Assembly (NCBI GenBank): GCA_964019155.1
Contig: OZ025243.1
Span: forward strand, 18,752,226-18,816,225
Origin: Osedax fenrisi
Lineage: Eukaryota; Annelida; Polychaeta; Sabellida; Siboglinidae
Direction: 5' to 3'
Length of the DNA: 64,000 nt
Position numbers and translations under genes: made by a program. Under the pieces are notes generated by a model. That model ran no database searches, was not told the DNA's origin, and saw nothing but the letters and a program-made list of their open reading frames with translations. This document shows, piece by piece, positions 50,174 to 62,213 of this stretch (its first letter is position 1; each line of letters starts with the position of its first letter).

Positions 50174-50679
50174 GGGGAAATTAACCGAATACGGACACTC
50201 TAGGTATCTCAGAAACCATAAATCCTACAAAAAAAATTGTAATGAATAAAATATTCATAATTATATAAATAATTTAAATGTGTATTTTTTATATTTTAAT
50301 TATTCAAAATAGTGCAGATATATATCCAATAAACTGATTTTTGTATTACTTTTTTTAATTTATGAAAAAAAAATTCAACTTAAACCTTCTTAAGAATATA
50401 CAAATGTATTAATATAAAACATAACAATATATTATTAAAAACTAAAGCATTCTAAACATTATTTACATCATACATGTTATAACACAGGGTGTCCGTATTC
50501 GGACATTGGTTCCGAATACGGACACCCCCGTTATCTATGGAATAAAAAGATTAAATAAAATTTTAAAATCACAATAATATCTGTAATAATATAATATTAA
50601 TATTTTGTAATCATAATATTAAATCTTATAATGTTAATACCATATATTGTTAAAGTGTCCGTATTAGGTTATTTTCCCC
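50174..50679 (+). mobile_element. MITE family B, copy 2
   Basis: The ends are GGGGAAATTAACCGAATACG and the complement of GGGGAAAATAACCTAATACG. TA precedes the left end; the right flank is TG, probably a mutated TA. The central hairpin GGTGTCCGTATTCGG...CCGAATACGGACACC lies at 50487-50530. It is collinear with 11153-11699. Non-coding. Confidence 0.85.
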
Positions 50680-50917
50680 TGGTTATATTATAATAGTTGA
50701 AATTGAAATTTAACTTGTAATAAGTCTAATATGAAATTTACTGTTTATATTATATGGGATAATTGGCTAAGAAAGAACAAGGTTTACATTTAATTACCTA
50801 TGTGCAAGTGTATCTCAATATTGTGTACAATTGTGTAATAAGTACATAGGTTAAGGTAATAATTTATTTATACACTCGTTATATTTTAAAATCTCACAAG
50901 TGTTGAGAATATATAAA

Positions 50918-51430
50918 AATAAATTAATTAATTAATTAAATATTTAACAAAAAAATTCGCAACTTCTTCTTGAATTCAGTGTGACTCGAGTCGTAAGGAT
51001 CCTTATGCGTTATAATGACTTGGACAGATAATTCCACATAGAAAGAGCAGCCCAGCCGAAAGATCTTTTCCCAATTCTCATCAGATGTATCTTCGGAACT
51101 GAAAATAAATTTTAATATTGCAGACGAGTGTTCCTCATTAACTCTTCGTTTAGATGTTTATTTAAATATATAGGTTTTCTCAAAATAATAGTTGTAGGAT
51201 TTATGATTTAACCTATGATTTAAGCTTAATATTTTAAATATACACATATTGTTTATAAGGAACCAATTTAAATCGCCTAATTGTTTTGTAATACTTATTT
51301 GGTCACACCTCTTAATATTAAAGAGTAATCTTATAGATGATTTAATGACTCTTGTTTACATGTTTACATAATAAGAAAGGGTGAATCAGAGATGTGTGAT
51401 AAATGATCAGGAATCTGGAGAAACATGTTA
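50918..51430 (-). mobile_element. CR1-group LINE 3' fragment (minus strand)
   Basis: Minus-strand translation across a frame change gives RIGKRSFGWAALSMWNYLSK and SHTEFKKKLRIFLLNI. This matches the F..RAFS.AAP..WN.LP ... F.K.LK..L end of CR1-group LINEs. A short tail of TTAATTAATTAATT follows at 50920-50940. Only the extreme C-terminus is recognisable. Confidence 0.6.
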
Positions 51431-51628
51431 GGTTGATGTATTATAACATTAATAGGTAACCTGTATAGATTATTATAGCTTATTATAGACTATATACGTT
51501 TATATAGTTTATTATAGCAGTATTATATAGTTATGATTATATGATTCAAACATCGGGAGAGTTTTCTGGGGCCCACTTAGAATCTTCATATATATGTGTG
51601 AATATCACTGCCAGATGCCTATGTATAC

Positions 51629-51662
<34 letters not shown>

Positions 51663-52270
51663 CGGTATTTAAATAATCTTTTCAATTAAATATACCATTC
51701 AATTTTATATTATATTATCATCATTTATTTTATTTTATCTATCATAAATTATTTATTCGTTTTTAAAATAGAGCTATATCTCTATGGAGAGAAATTGATC
51801 TATAGCTCTATGGTTTTTACCTATACCTATACCTATATATTATTAGTACTTTATTCATATATCCTATATCTCATGATATATACACATTATAATATATCAA
51901 TCATTATAATAATTTTATTAAATAAATCACCATCATCATCATCATCATCATCACAAAAACACACATGTATATGGCCTATATTATATGGATATGCACATTT
52001 GTGAATTGAATTATGAGAAGATTATAGACACGCCCACTTATAGTTTTAATGTCACGTGTACAAAGTATATAAGGCCATTATAGTTATATAGGCAATTATT
52101 CTATTTCGTTTCACAATAGTGTATGTATTTATAATATTGTATATGTTAGTATAACTTATATATATATACGATGTATTTTAGATATCATAATAATGTATAT
52201 TTACATATATTCATATATGTATTTATTATATAGATGCATACTAAAATTATTACTATTATTTTGTATATAT

Positions 52271-52301
<31 letters not shown>

Positions 52302-52311
52302 GATATACTGC

Positions 52312-52349
<38 letters not shown>

Positions 52350-52835
52350 TATTTATATATCGTACCTATAAATATAATAGCTCTAGGTAATACCAAAACC
52401 CAGGGCTTCGGTAATACTGTGATTAAATCGAGCGATAATACAGCGGCTAGTTAAGCCCAGAATGCAATAGCTTCACAGTATTGTTTACGCAATAACTCCA
52501 CACCGCGGGGAATGCCGTACGACCAGGATACATTATTGGAATAGTTGGACTGCGTGTAGTATCACAATCTCATTTAGTGCCTACATATTTTAATGTATAT
52601 ACACCCTATAGGGTATGTATATACACACTATAGGGTATGTATATACACCCTATAGGGTATATAGGGTTGCAGTGAAGGCTCCCACATGGAGTGATCCACT
52701 ACAATTCAATATGCTTGTTTCTTGTGGTACACTAGGCATATACATGAAAGCCTAGCGAATCTCCAGCATAGGTTGTTGGTAGTATATGTGGTAGTATGTG
52801 TGTGTGGTATCTAGGTGCCGATACGTGTGTGGCGT
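51431..52835. other. AT-rich DNA with short tandem repeats
   Basis: Holds a (CAT)n run at about 51926-51952, (TA)n at 52275-52302 and 52314-52341, and three 24-bp units of TATACACCCTATAGGGTATG at about 52594-52665. A slightly GC-richer patch at 52440-52560 has no recognisable coding. The palindrome ACCAAAACCCAGGGCTTCGGT lies near 52393. Confidence 0.55.
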
Positions 52836-52841
52836 ATAGGA

Positions 52842-53160
52842 CTAGCTGGACATCCCCCTGTATCCTCTACTGGACATCCCGCATACTATACTGGAAAGTG
52901 TCCAGTGGACACCCCCTAGCCTCAACTGGACATCCCCTAGTATATACTTGACATCCTATAATATATACTGGATATCCCCTATAGGGGTATACCCTCTACT
53001 GGACAACCCCTATCCTCTACTGGATATCCCCTACCCTCTACTGGATATCCACTAGCCTATACTGGACACTTAATATCCTATATTGGACAACCCCTATCCT
53101 CTACTGGACAACCCCTAGCTTAAACTATATATTACCTTGACTCTACCGGATAAACTTTGC
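52842..53160 (+). repeat. TGGACA minisatellite
   Basis: About fourteen imperfect units of CTGGACATCCCCTATCCTCTA (20-26 bp). One includes GTCCAGTGGAC, a local inversion. The units have diverged by many point changes and length changes, so the array is old. Non-coding. Confidence 0.9.
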
Positions 53161-53189
53161 TTAGGACACCCTTCTATAGCACCCTATAT

Positions 53190-53268
53190 ATATATAGTAC
53201 TATAGTACCCTATAGTACCCTATAGCACCCTATAGCACCCTATAGCACCATATAGCACCATATAGTAC
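53190..53268 (+). repeat. CCCTATAG(T/C)A tandem repeat
   Basis: About seven units of 10 bp (ACCCTATAGT/ACCCTATAGC, later ACCATATAGC) follow shortly after the TGGACA minisatellite. Confidence 0.85.
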
Positions 53269-53569
53269 ACATCACATGTATCATTGGTTAAGCCAGGTAA
53301 TAGATACATAGCTTAACCATGCAAGCATGTGCGGCAGCATAACTACGACTTTTGATCTTTGTCCTAATTAATCTACTTATCGTTGTGCTACTATGGCCTA
53401 CATTACTGACCATAATTACGTAATACCACGTGACTGAAACAACACACAAACACCACCCCGTAACGCTAACATAAACACGCTACAACAATGCTCTGCCGTC
53501 ACTATACCAAACCCCTCAAAGGGCTTTGATAATACTAGATATTGATTATGTCACTGGGAGTTACGTAAA

Positions 53570-53795
53570 AGTGTGCGCGCACGTAGGCGTGACTAAGTGC
53601 GTGTGTGTGCGTGCGTCTGAGTGAACGAAGGTATACCTTATATAGCATATATGAGTGTGCGGCACACTGTGCGCGAGTTTATGCGATAGTGCGCTTGTTT
53701 AGATGTCAGTGTGTTAGTGTGTATTTGTATTAGTGTGCGTGTGTGTTTGTGTGTGTGTGTATTAGTGTGTGTGTGTAGTACACTGTACATGTGTG
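53570..53795 (+). repeat. GT/GC alternating tract
   Basis: A 220-bp stretch rich in GTGTGCGCGCAC, GTGCGTGTGTGTGCGTGCGT and GTGTGTGTGT words. Alternating purine-pyrimidine sequence of this kind can adopt Z-DNA. No gene. Confidence 0.75.
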
Positions 53796-54614
53796 TTTAA
53801 GTAACATTTCTATAGTTACAACGATATTATATTATGAGAATACTCCACAAATATCAACCTGTATACTTTGATCATGTGATTTGATACAAAGACAATATTA
53901 TTATTCCTTATCTACATTTAGGTTTTTTTTTAATTTAAGATTTCAATAGATTAAATTAGTGGATATATTTGAACAATTTCATATTAAAAATTAAAATCAC
54001 CTAATAATACTTTAATTTATCAAATAATATATAACCTATTCATCTATAGATATGTACTATGGCAAATGGCAATAGATCAACTATAGCATACAGTACAAAC
54101 CCTGGACCGTACATTACGTTTAAATACGTGGTGTCGGTATTTGTAACCGTGACATAATTATCACACCTTTCTACCGCACTAATACTTGTTACACATACCC
54201 ACAGTGTGCACAGTGGGTCCCACACGACTAACATTCGAAGGGTTCACCTACTTTTAATTAATAACAATTCATCCAGTATACTATAGTATATCTATAGGTA
54301 CCTACTATTACCAAATCCCAAGGGCTTTGCTATTACTCTACAAATGTTTAACAAACATATATGAGTATACTATAAGCTATAGATTATTTAGAGTGTACTA
54401 GTGGTATATACCTCCTGGTTATAATCTAAATATAGTTTAACATATATAATGTGTTAGACATATTGATATCGAAACCTATAGGAATGTGAACAATATGGCA
54501 ATACGCTATGACATGCAGGACATGAACTTGAGCCACGAGGACATGTGGGGATATGTGCAACGTGTAGATATTCGTATGTGAACACATGTCCGTTTTTCAC
54601 AATATTGTACATAT

Positions 54615-54621
<7 letters not shown>

Positions 54622-54670
<49 letters not shown>
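54622..54670. repeat. (TA)n microsatellite, about 49 bp
   Basis: A TA run bounded by ACATGTATAT and ATATGTATAC, so the whole segment is near-palindromic. Confidence 0.92.
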
Positions 54671-54674
<4 letters not shown>

Positions 54675-55080
54675 ACACATAGATAATCGTAATGCTAAAT
54701 CTAATAGTAAATATGATGTGTTTACTAAACTTCAATATATGTTTATACATTACGGATGCTATAGGTACTATATATACTATATATTATATAGTATATAAAT
54801 ATACAATACTATATATTATATACTCGCTATATTATAAGCGTATCCAGCCATCATTCAATACTCGGTTCAGTATCGGTCATTAGACGACGATACAGAGGTC
54901 GCTATCGTTACCTGTCATAGCCGAGGTCAATGGGGTCACTTGGCGATATGTGTTATTTATAGGCAGTTATAGGTATTTCATTATCATAGATAGTTATTCA
55001 CGGTTATTAATAGAAATCACGATTACGCATAACGCGCCACGTAATAGTGACGTAATCAGTTATTGCGTAACTAAGTATGC

Positions 55081-55152
55081 GTCGTACACTGTATGTCGTA
55101 CACTGTATGTCGTACATTGTATGTCGTACACTGTATGTAGTACATTGTATGT
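55081..55152 (+). repeat. 14-bp tandem repeat
   Basis: Five units of GTCGTACACTGTAT, with ACT/ATT and GTC/GTA variants. The five units are nearly identical, which indicates recent expansion. The open frames here are repeat translations. Confidence 0.9.
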
Positions 55153-55205
55153 CACTAACAATAACAACAATAACAGCAGCGATGTCACTCTGTTTAGTTA
55201 CTACT

Positions 55206-55665
55206 AGGGATGTAAATTTAGGAGTTTTTTTACTATCTCGAGATAATCAAATACTAAAATATACTGTCTCGAGATAATCAAATACTAAAATATACTGTCT
55301 CGAGATAATCAAATACCTCGATGAAAATGTATACCGATTGCAATCACAAAGTATTAAAAATATAAGAAACAAATGATTAAATTATAATACTATTTATTAA
55401 TATAAAGATTTATTAATATGTAAAAATATTAATTTGTCAACTAATTGTGGCAATATACGGTTTAACCGATTCGTCAATATGCAGCTTGCAGAACTGAATA
55501 CTCGCTCGGATGCAACTGAATTCCTCGAATACATAGGTATCGTTTTGCTATGTTAGCCAAAGATAGGATACGGGCATCATTTTCTTTATACCAACTCAAT
55601 GGATTAGTATTGGGTCAAGTCACTGGCATTTTCATATATTTGTCAAAATCATCCTCCTCCTACAC
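55206..55665 (-). pseudogene. hAT transposase C-terminus with its terminal repeat
   Basis: On the minus strand, NPLSWYKENDARILSLANIA then KRYL is followed by a frame change into NSVASERVFSSASCIL and then NRILPQLVDKLIFL. This is the hAT dimerisation domain, with its conserved SERVFS core. The element then ends in TTTACATCCCTA at 55206. Between them lie three 31-bp units around CTCGAGATAATCAAATACTA (55236-55318). Everything upstream of the dimerisation domain is missing. TAGGGATGTAAAT resembles the TAGTGATGTAAGT end of the hAT at 8968. Confidence 0.75.
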
Positions 55666-55975
55666 TGTTAAAAATAATGGTACTTTATTGAGCTTTAAAA
55701 TGTGGAATACCCTTAAAAATGTCAAATACCATTAAATATAAACAATATATTTTACGATGGTATTTAAATTTTCAGAGTGTGGAATACCTCTAGTTTAATG
55801 GTATTTATATTTTTATAATGTGGAATACCCTTAAAAATGTCAAATACCATTAAATATAAACAATATATTATATGATGGTATTTAAATTGTCAGTGTGTGG
55901 AATACCTCTAGTTTAATGGTATTTATATTTGTATTGTGTGGAATACCTCTAGTTTTATGTGAATTACCCACACCT
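55663..55975 (+). mobile_element. Tandem-repeat element beginning TACACTGTTAAAAAT
   Basis: Two adjacent units of about 120 bp (near 55695-55815 and 55816-55935) carry GTGGAATACCC, TCAAATACCATTAAATATAA, GATGGTATTTAAAT and GTGGAATACCTCTAG. The head TACACTGTTAAAAAT is of a kind seen at DNA-transposon ends. It adjoins the truncated hAT, so it may have cut it off. Boundaries are approximate. Confidence 0.5.
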
Positions 55976-56268
55976 ATATGATTATCACAAATCTGCTACA
56001 TATACTTATATAAAACATATATAAGTATTATTTAAACTATAATGTTAACTTAAATATAATATGGTCGACAATTAATTTGAAGTAATCGCACATTTTATGA
56101 GTTATGAAAGATGTAAACCTAGAAAGGATTAGAATGTAATGATAAAATGCTACAAAATAATCAATACCTAATTTTATTATTATTTAATTTATCATAGTAA
56201 GATCCCAAGGAACCAAAAGTGGATTATATTTATATACAAATGGTTGCATACTATAGTGCAATGGCAAC

Positions 56269-56462
56269 CAATAGTTGCGTATAATAGTGCGTGGAAACCA
56301 TAGTTCCTAATAGTAGTGCAAAATATCCATATGGCAACTAATATATATCATATATCATATTTTTTAGTACCAATAGTTGCGTATAATAGTGCCTGGAAAC
56401 TATAGTTCCTAATAGTGGTGCAACATATTCATATGGCAACTAATATATATCATATATCATAT
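56269..56462 (+). repeat. 102-bp tandem duplication
   Basis: The block from AATAGTTGCGTATAATAGTG to CATATATCATATTTTT occurs at 56269 and again at about 56371, about 95 percent identical. A third partial unit (GGTTGCATACTATAGTGC) lies just before. No gene. Confidence 0.85.
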
Positions 56463-56584
56463 TTTTAAGTATCTATGCTACATATCATAGAGTTAGAGAG
56501 AATATCCCTTTATCTATGCTACAGATGTATAATTAATTTATAATATATAACTATATATATAATATTATAAATGCTACTTAGTTA

Positions 56585-59500
56585 TTAGTTATATATATAT
56601 ATATACTTACTTACTTAGTTACTTAGTCCCGTGACGTCGCCATCGTAGGGGGAACACATGATAATGAATAGCACAACTTTCTCCATTTCGAACGATCTTT
56701 TGCAATATCTAAAAGTTGCCTAAGAGAAAGATGGGAAAATTCGAATATATCATTCATCCAATTTCTTTTAGGTCTTCCTCTTTTCCTCTCACCTTCGACA
56801 TATCCATGAAGAATAGTATTAGCTAACGAATCGTGACGAGTTATATGTCCGAATTTGGTCATTTTTCTTCTCATGATAATATCCAGAAGTGGTACATATG
56901 GGCCGACTTTTTTATTAATTTCATTGCTTACAAATATATTAGTTTTTCTTTGTTTATAGCTAATATTTAAAAGTCGTCTGTGTGCTTTTGATTCGAAACT
57001 ACGTATCTTCTTTTTAGATTCTTCTAGTAAGGTCCAGCTTTCGCATCCGTACAACAATGTTGAAATAACTAGAGAGATGTAGAGTCTGTATTTAAGTTTG
57101 AAATCAATTTCTCCACTACGCCAGATCTTCTCCAATTTCACAAGGGCTGTAACTGCTGTCGCTAGTCTTATTTGGATTTATTTCTTTGAATTTCCGGTGT
57201 CGGTTAGCATTGCTCCCAGATATTTGAAATTTTGAACATTTTCAAGTTGTTTGCCGTACATAGTGATCACAGGTGGTGTTGAATGATCTCCATTTACAAG
57301 AATTTTACTTTTTTCATGGTTGATTTCCATACCGTATGATGTCGAAGCTTTTTCTAGAGAATCTGTGAGGGATTGCAACTCACTTTCTGAACCAGCGATG
57401 AGATCTATATCATCAGCGAATCTTAAGTTGTTGATTTTTCTTCCTCCTATTGCTATACTTGACGATTGATCTACTAGAGAGTCTTGCATTATTTTTTCTA
57501 GAAATATATTGAATAGAACTGGCGATAGTAAGCAGCCTTGTCTAACTCCTACTGTCGTATCGAACTTAGTTCCTATCTGGTTGTTCAATAGTACTGCGCT
57601 TTTTGCTGATTCGTAGAGTGACTTTATGATTTTTACCAAGTCGTTGTCTATCCCAAATTCAGACATCACATTCCACAAACCATCATGCCATACTCTATCG
57701 AAGGCTTTCTTGAAATCGATGAAATTGTGGTAGACTTGTCGTTGATGATCCATATGTTTTTCCATTAATATTCTGCAATTCAAAATTTGTTCTGTTGTAC
57801 TGCGATCCTTTCTAAAACCTGCTTGTTCATCAGCCAGAATATCTTCTGCTTGTGGTGTTAAGCGATTCAGTATGATCCGTAATACAATTTTGCTCGTGTG
57901 ACTGATCAGACTTATAGTACGATAGTTTGAACATTTTTTGAGATCGCCTTTCTTTGGAATAGGTATAATTAAAGAAGTCGTCCATGCTTCAGGCCATTGG
58001 TTTGTAGACCAGATTTTCTGACATAGCTTGGTAAGTATATCGTATAGTGCCTCACCTCCTCCTTTGATAAGTTCACCTGGCACATTATCAATACCTGGTG
58101 ACTTACCGTTTTTCAAGGTTCTTATGGCATTGATTACTTCTTCTTTTAATATGGGTAATGGTTGTTCTTCATTTTCTTCTCGAGTATTATGTAACTTAGA
58201 TTGATCAGTTTTAATTGGGTAGTTATATAAATCTCTGCAATATTCCGTCCATCTTTCTAATCTTGCACTATCATCTTCTATTGGTACTCCGTTAGCATCT
58301 TCAATATTTGACATTTTCCTGTCTATAGAGTTAGTGATTGCTTTTATCGTGTTATACGCTCTCTTGCTATGAACACCTCTTTTTATGTCGTGGTCAATTG
58401 AATTACATTGGGATTTAAGCCAATCTTCTTTTTTCTCTTTCATACTTCTTCTAATAAGGTTGTGGACTCGTTTATATTCTTCTGCATGTTCAGTACTCTG
58501 ATGTTTGGTTGATTTTAGACTTCTTCTTTTATCACATAGCGTTAAAATCTCATCAGTTATCCAAGGTTGCTTTTTTATTCTGTATTTTCCTAGAACATTT
58601 TCTGCTGTACTTGTTAATGACTGTGAAATTTGCGTATATGCATTGTCAGTTGATATTTCATTAATATTGATGTCTGATAGCTTCGATTTCAAATCTTCTT
58701 TGTACTGTAGGCTTATAGTTGCATTATTCAATTTTTCTAGATCATATCGTATTCTATTGCTTTTCTTCATTTTTTGTGATCGTAGTTTCAGTCTCATGTT
58801 ACAGAGAACAAGGTCGTGGTCACTGTTTATTACAGCTCCAGGGTATGTTCTAGTTGAGGACATGTGTATACTTGATTTGAATCTCAATGGTGCTAGAATA
58901 TAATCAATTTGGTTATGGGTACGACCATTTGGCGAGTGCCACGTAGCTTTTCTTGAATCTTTTTGCGGGTGAAGTGTGTTAGAAAGTGTAAAATTATGTT
59001 TGGTAGCAAATTCGAGAAGTCTGATGCCTCTTGGGTTTGTTTTCCCGAGCGCAAATTTTCCTACAGCATTACTCCAATCTTTATTTGCATCACCTACTAT
59101 TGCGTTCCAATCACCTTGTATAATCAGTAAGTCTTTTTTATGTACCGCTGCCATTGTTTGTTCTATATCTTCATAAAAAACTTCGATATCTTCGTCATTA
59201 TAATCGCTTGTAGGAGCATAAATCTGAATGATAGTCATATTTACTGGCTGTGAAGCTAATCTTATTGATATAATTCTGCTGGAAACTGTGCTGTAATTGA
59301 GGATCGATGTGGTAAGCTCTTTTCTAACGATAAAAGCTACTCCTTGTTGATGGTATTTTTCTTGTCCACTATAGACAATTTTATGACCTTCGTCTGTTAT
59401 TACTTCACCAGAGTTTTTCCATCGTGTCTCAGCAAGTCCAATAATATCCCATCTATAGCGATCAAGTTATCTCGTTAGTTCTTGGATTTTTCCTACTCCG

Positions 59501-59900
59501 TTAAGCGTACGAACATTCCATGTTCCTATCGTTGTAATATTCGTTGCTAGTTGTATTCTTCGTTTATTAATTGTCTTTGTCGTTCGTTGTGTTGTTTTAT
59601 GTTGTGTTGTTAATATATTATTCAATCCAGTAGTCGATTTATCACATCCATCCTGGGATTTACCGATGGGATGCGCGGGCGTTGTTATTCCGGGGCTCGG
59701 CCGATCCGGCATTGAATGTTTTATATTTGTAATTGTCATGTGTTCTTACTCCAGGCATTAAGAGTCTAGCGGTGCCTGTCTCTTCTCCAGACTATTCGTA
59801 TCAGCGTAACTATGGTTTATGATAGATTGGCTATACGATGTGCACTTGACCGTTGAGATATTAAATCTTCATCCGCTCTTAACCGTTGGTTAACTAGTAA
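56585..59900 (-). mobile_element. RTE-clade LINE, near full length
   Basis: A single long frame on the minus strand (see the pseudogene entry) is preceded by a leader of up to about 150 bp and followed, just after its stop, by a tail of GTAACTAAGTAAGTAAGTAT into (TA)n. A single ORF of about 1,040 codons, a very short 3' UTR and a short tandem tail are typical of RTE elements. It is the best-preserved minus-strand LINE in the window. Confidence 0.85.
56620..59739 (-). pseudogene. RTE endonuclease-reverse transcriptase, two nonsense codons
   Basis: One frame runs from ATG at 59739 to the stop after MATSRD near 56620. The endonuclease has IGTWNVRTL, GLAETRW (catalytic Glu), QGDWNAIVG and SDHDLVLC, all intact. 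The RT has LKNGKSPGIDNVPGELIKGG, YHNFIDFKKAFDRVWHDG (motif A), VGVRQGCLLSPVLFNIF and LRFADDIDLIAG (motif C). The C-terminal region includes LLYGCESWTLL, RRKMTKFGHITRHD and ERKRGRPKRNWMNDI. In-frame TAA codons lie after KIQELTR (about 59467) and after GNSKK (about 57178). No frameshift was found, so inactivation is recent. All catalytic residues I can see are present. Confidence 0.87.
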
Positions 59901-59939
59901 CTCTTCCGCTCGAATACAATATATTCTAACTTCATATAT

Positions 59940-60022
59940 TATATAATACATGTATAATATATATACATAATATATATTAAATTATATATAATATTATATA
60001 AATATATATTTATAGGAACTGC

Positions 60023-60064
<42 letters not shown>

Positions 60065-60078
60065 GAAGTTCCTATAAA

Positions 60079-60171
<93 letters not shown>

Positions 60172-60190
60172 CATGTATTATACATATGTG
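59940..60190. repeat. Large AT palindrome with long (TA)n
   Basis: TAATACATGTATAATAT (59945) and its inverse (60165-60180) bracket a region in which TATTTATAGGAACT (60007) and AGTTCCTATAAAT (60067) form inner inverted arms. (TA)n runs lie at 60030-60057 and 60082-60168. The whole block can fold on itself. Confidence 0.85.
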
Positions 60191-61675
60191 CATAGAGCTA
60201 GAGATTCTCTCTATATCTATGAGCCATAGATTTGTATTTTACATATAGGTAATCTATACAAATATGAGCTGTTAAAATGTGAGAGAAATATACTAAAAAT
60301 TGATATATATTGATGATATATCTATATAATATAATACAAAATAATATATATTATCATAATATACTAACAATATTTTGTTAAATCTTATTAATATATCAAA
60401 ATAATAGATTTATATACAACAAATACTCCAGAAGTAATCCATAAATAATCCAGAAGTAGTGTTTATAGAGTATTACTTATATATATAGTGATGATATATC
60501 TATATGATATAATACAAAATAATATATATTATCATAATATACTTAACATATTATTTTAAATCTTATTTATCTTTAATACATCAACAAAATGGATTTATAT
60601 ACAACAAAATAATTTCTACTTCTAGATTACTTCTGGATTTTTGGAATACTTCTGGATATTAGTATATCCCATAATTATTGATTATCACTCACATGTCAAT
60701 TTTTGTATTTAATATATAATTTATTAAAATATTTCTTTTATTGATCCAGATATATCAGAAAGTAAGTATTATTATATACCGATAGTTTGTTATTTATTTT
60801 ATATTAATCCTTTTTATTTGTTTTTATTTAAAAATACGTATTATATACGTTATAAAGTTGATAAACTATATTTTTTAAATATTGTTTTATTAACATATTT
60901 TTTTATTATTAATTATTTTAATTATAAAAACTATATTTATATTTCATTTATAAGTTAATATCATATTAAATATGAAGTTTATGTATGTTTAATTATGAAA
61001 ACTCTATTTATATTTCATTTATATGTTAATATGAAGTTTATTTATGTAAAATATTACAAATATATAGATAAATAAATTTTTTCTATTAATACAAAATATA
61101 AATATTAATCTTTTAAAAAATGATTAATTTGTACTTTACTTTATTAAATATAATCAGAATTTTTGAATAATATATGTATATTAATTTATTTTTAATATTT
61201 GATTACAATTTAAGTAAATAAAGGTAGTGTTCCAATGTTATATTAATTTGTAATATATTTAATATATCATTTAATATAATATTAAAAAGGCTGAATATAT
61301 AATATCATATTATTAACTTCACTTGATTGTATTGTATTATATGTATAGATTTCCGCCGATCGTAAAGTTAAATGTATATGCTAAACTACAATACAATCAA
61401 ATTAACTTTCGATAGAAGGACATAAATGTCCGTCGAATTTTTTAGTTGATCGTAAAGTTCATTTGATCCAAATAGTCTAATAAAATACGATTATACTATT
61501 GAAAAAGTATACATTTACAATATGTTTAATTATAATGGGTGATGAATCGTCACTATTGATTAATCACCCATTCATCACTAGCAGTCCATATATTTTCGCT
61601 TTTGAGATAACAACTACGTTAGCTAATATTTATACTTTATATTTATAACTATTTCTATTATATATTTCATTTATA
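60191..61675. other. AT-rich DNA with a diverged tandem duplication
   Basis: A block with GATGATATATCTATATAATA, AATACAAAATAATATATATT and TTTATATACAACAAA occurs at 60312-60423 and again at 60490-60612. CCAGAAGTA words lie in both orientations around the two copies. Near 61320-61410 GATTGTATTGTATTA and CAATACAATCAA are inverted. No gene was found. Confidence 0.6.
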
Positions 61676-61679
61676 CATT

Positions 61680-62160
61680 TGCTTAAATAAGAAATACATC
61701 AATCAACAACAGTCCAAAATATACAGTGATGTGACACCTCCGAGATTAATACAGCAGTCCGTAACCGCTTCTGTGATTCCACATTATAGATGAAAAATCT
61801 ACCATGACGTTTCAGTTGAGATGAAAATAATGTTAGCAAATATATATATATATTTTTAACTATATATTTTATTAAATAAAAAATCAATACATCAACAGCA
61901 GTCTGGGATAATCAATGATGGGGTGATTTAGAGATGACAACATCAGTCCGTGACCTTTCACTTGAGATGAAAATAACGTTAGCAAATATTTATACTTTCA
62001 ACTATTTATTTTATTAAATAAAAAATAAATACATCAACACCAGTCTGTGATAATCAATAATGGGGTGACTTAGAGATGACAACATCAGTTCATGACCTTT
62101 CTCTTGAGATGAAAATAACGTTAGCAAATATTTATACTTTTAACTATATATTTGCTATAT
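61680..62160. repeat. Tandem repeat, about 142-bp unit
   Basis: Three units carry ACATCAACA.CAGTCTG.GATAATC, GATGACAACATCAGT..TGACC and TTGAGATGAAAATAACGTTA plus GCAAATATTTATAC. The last two are 142 bp apart and closely alike; the first is longer and more diverged. The array lies directly before the 30-bp satellite. Confidence 0.85.
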
Positions 62161-62213
62161 ATGTTATATTTGCTTAAATAACAAAATATAAATTTATATA
62201 TATCTACCCCTGC

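Noticed and set aside
55077..55277. Open frame with RTLYVVHCMS repeats
   Set aside because: It is a translation of the 14-bp tandem repeat at 55081-55152.
58505..59176. Plus-strand open frames of 132 and 66 codons
   Set aside because: They lie antisense to the conserved RTE endonuclease and RT frame and show no domain.
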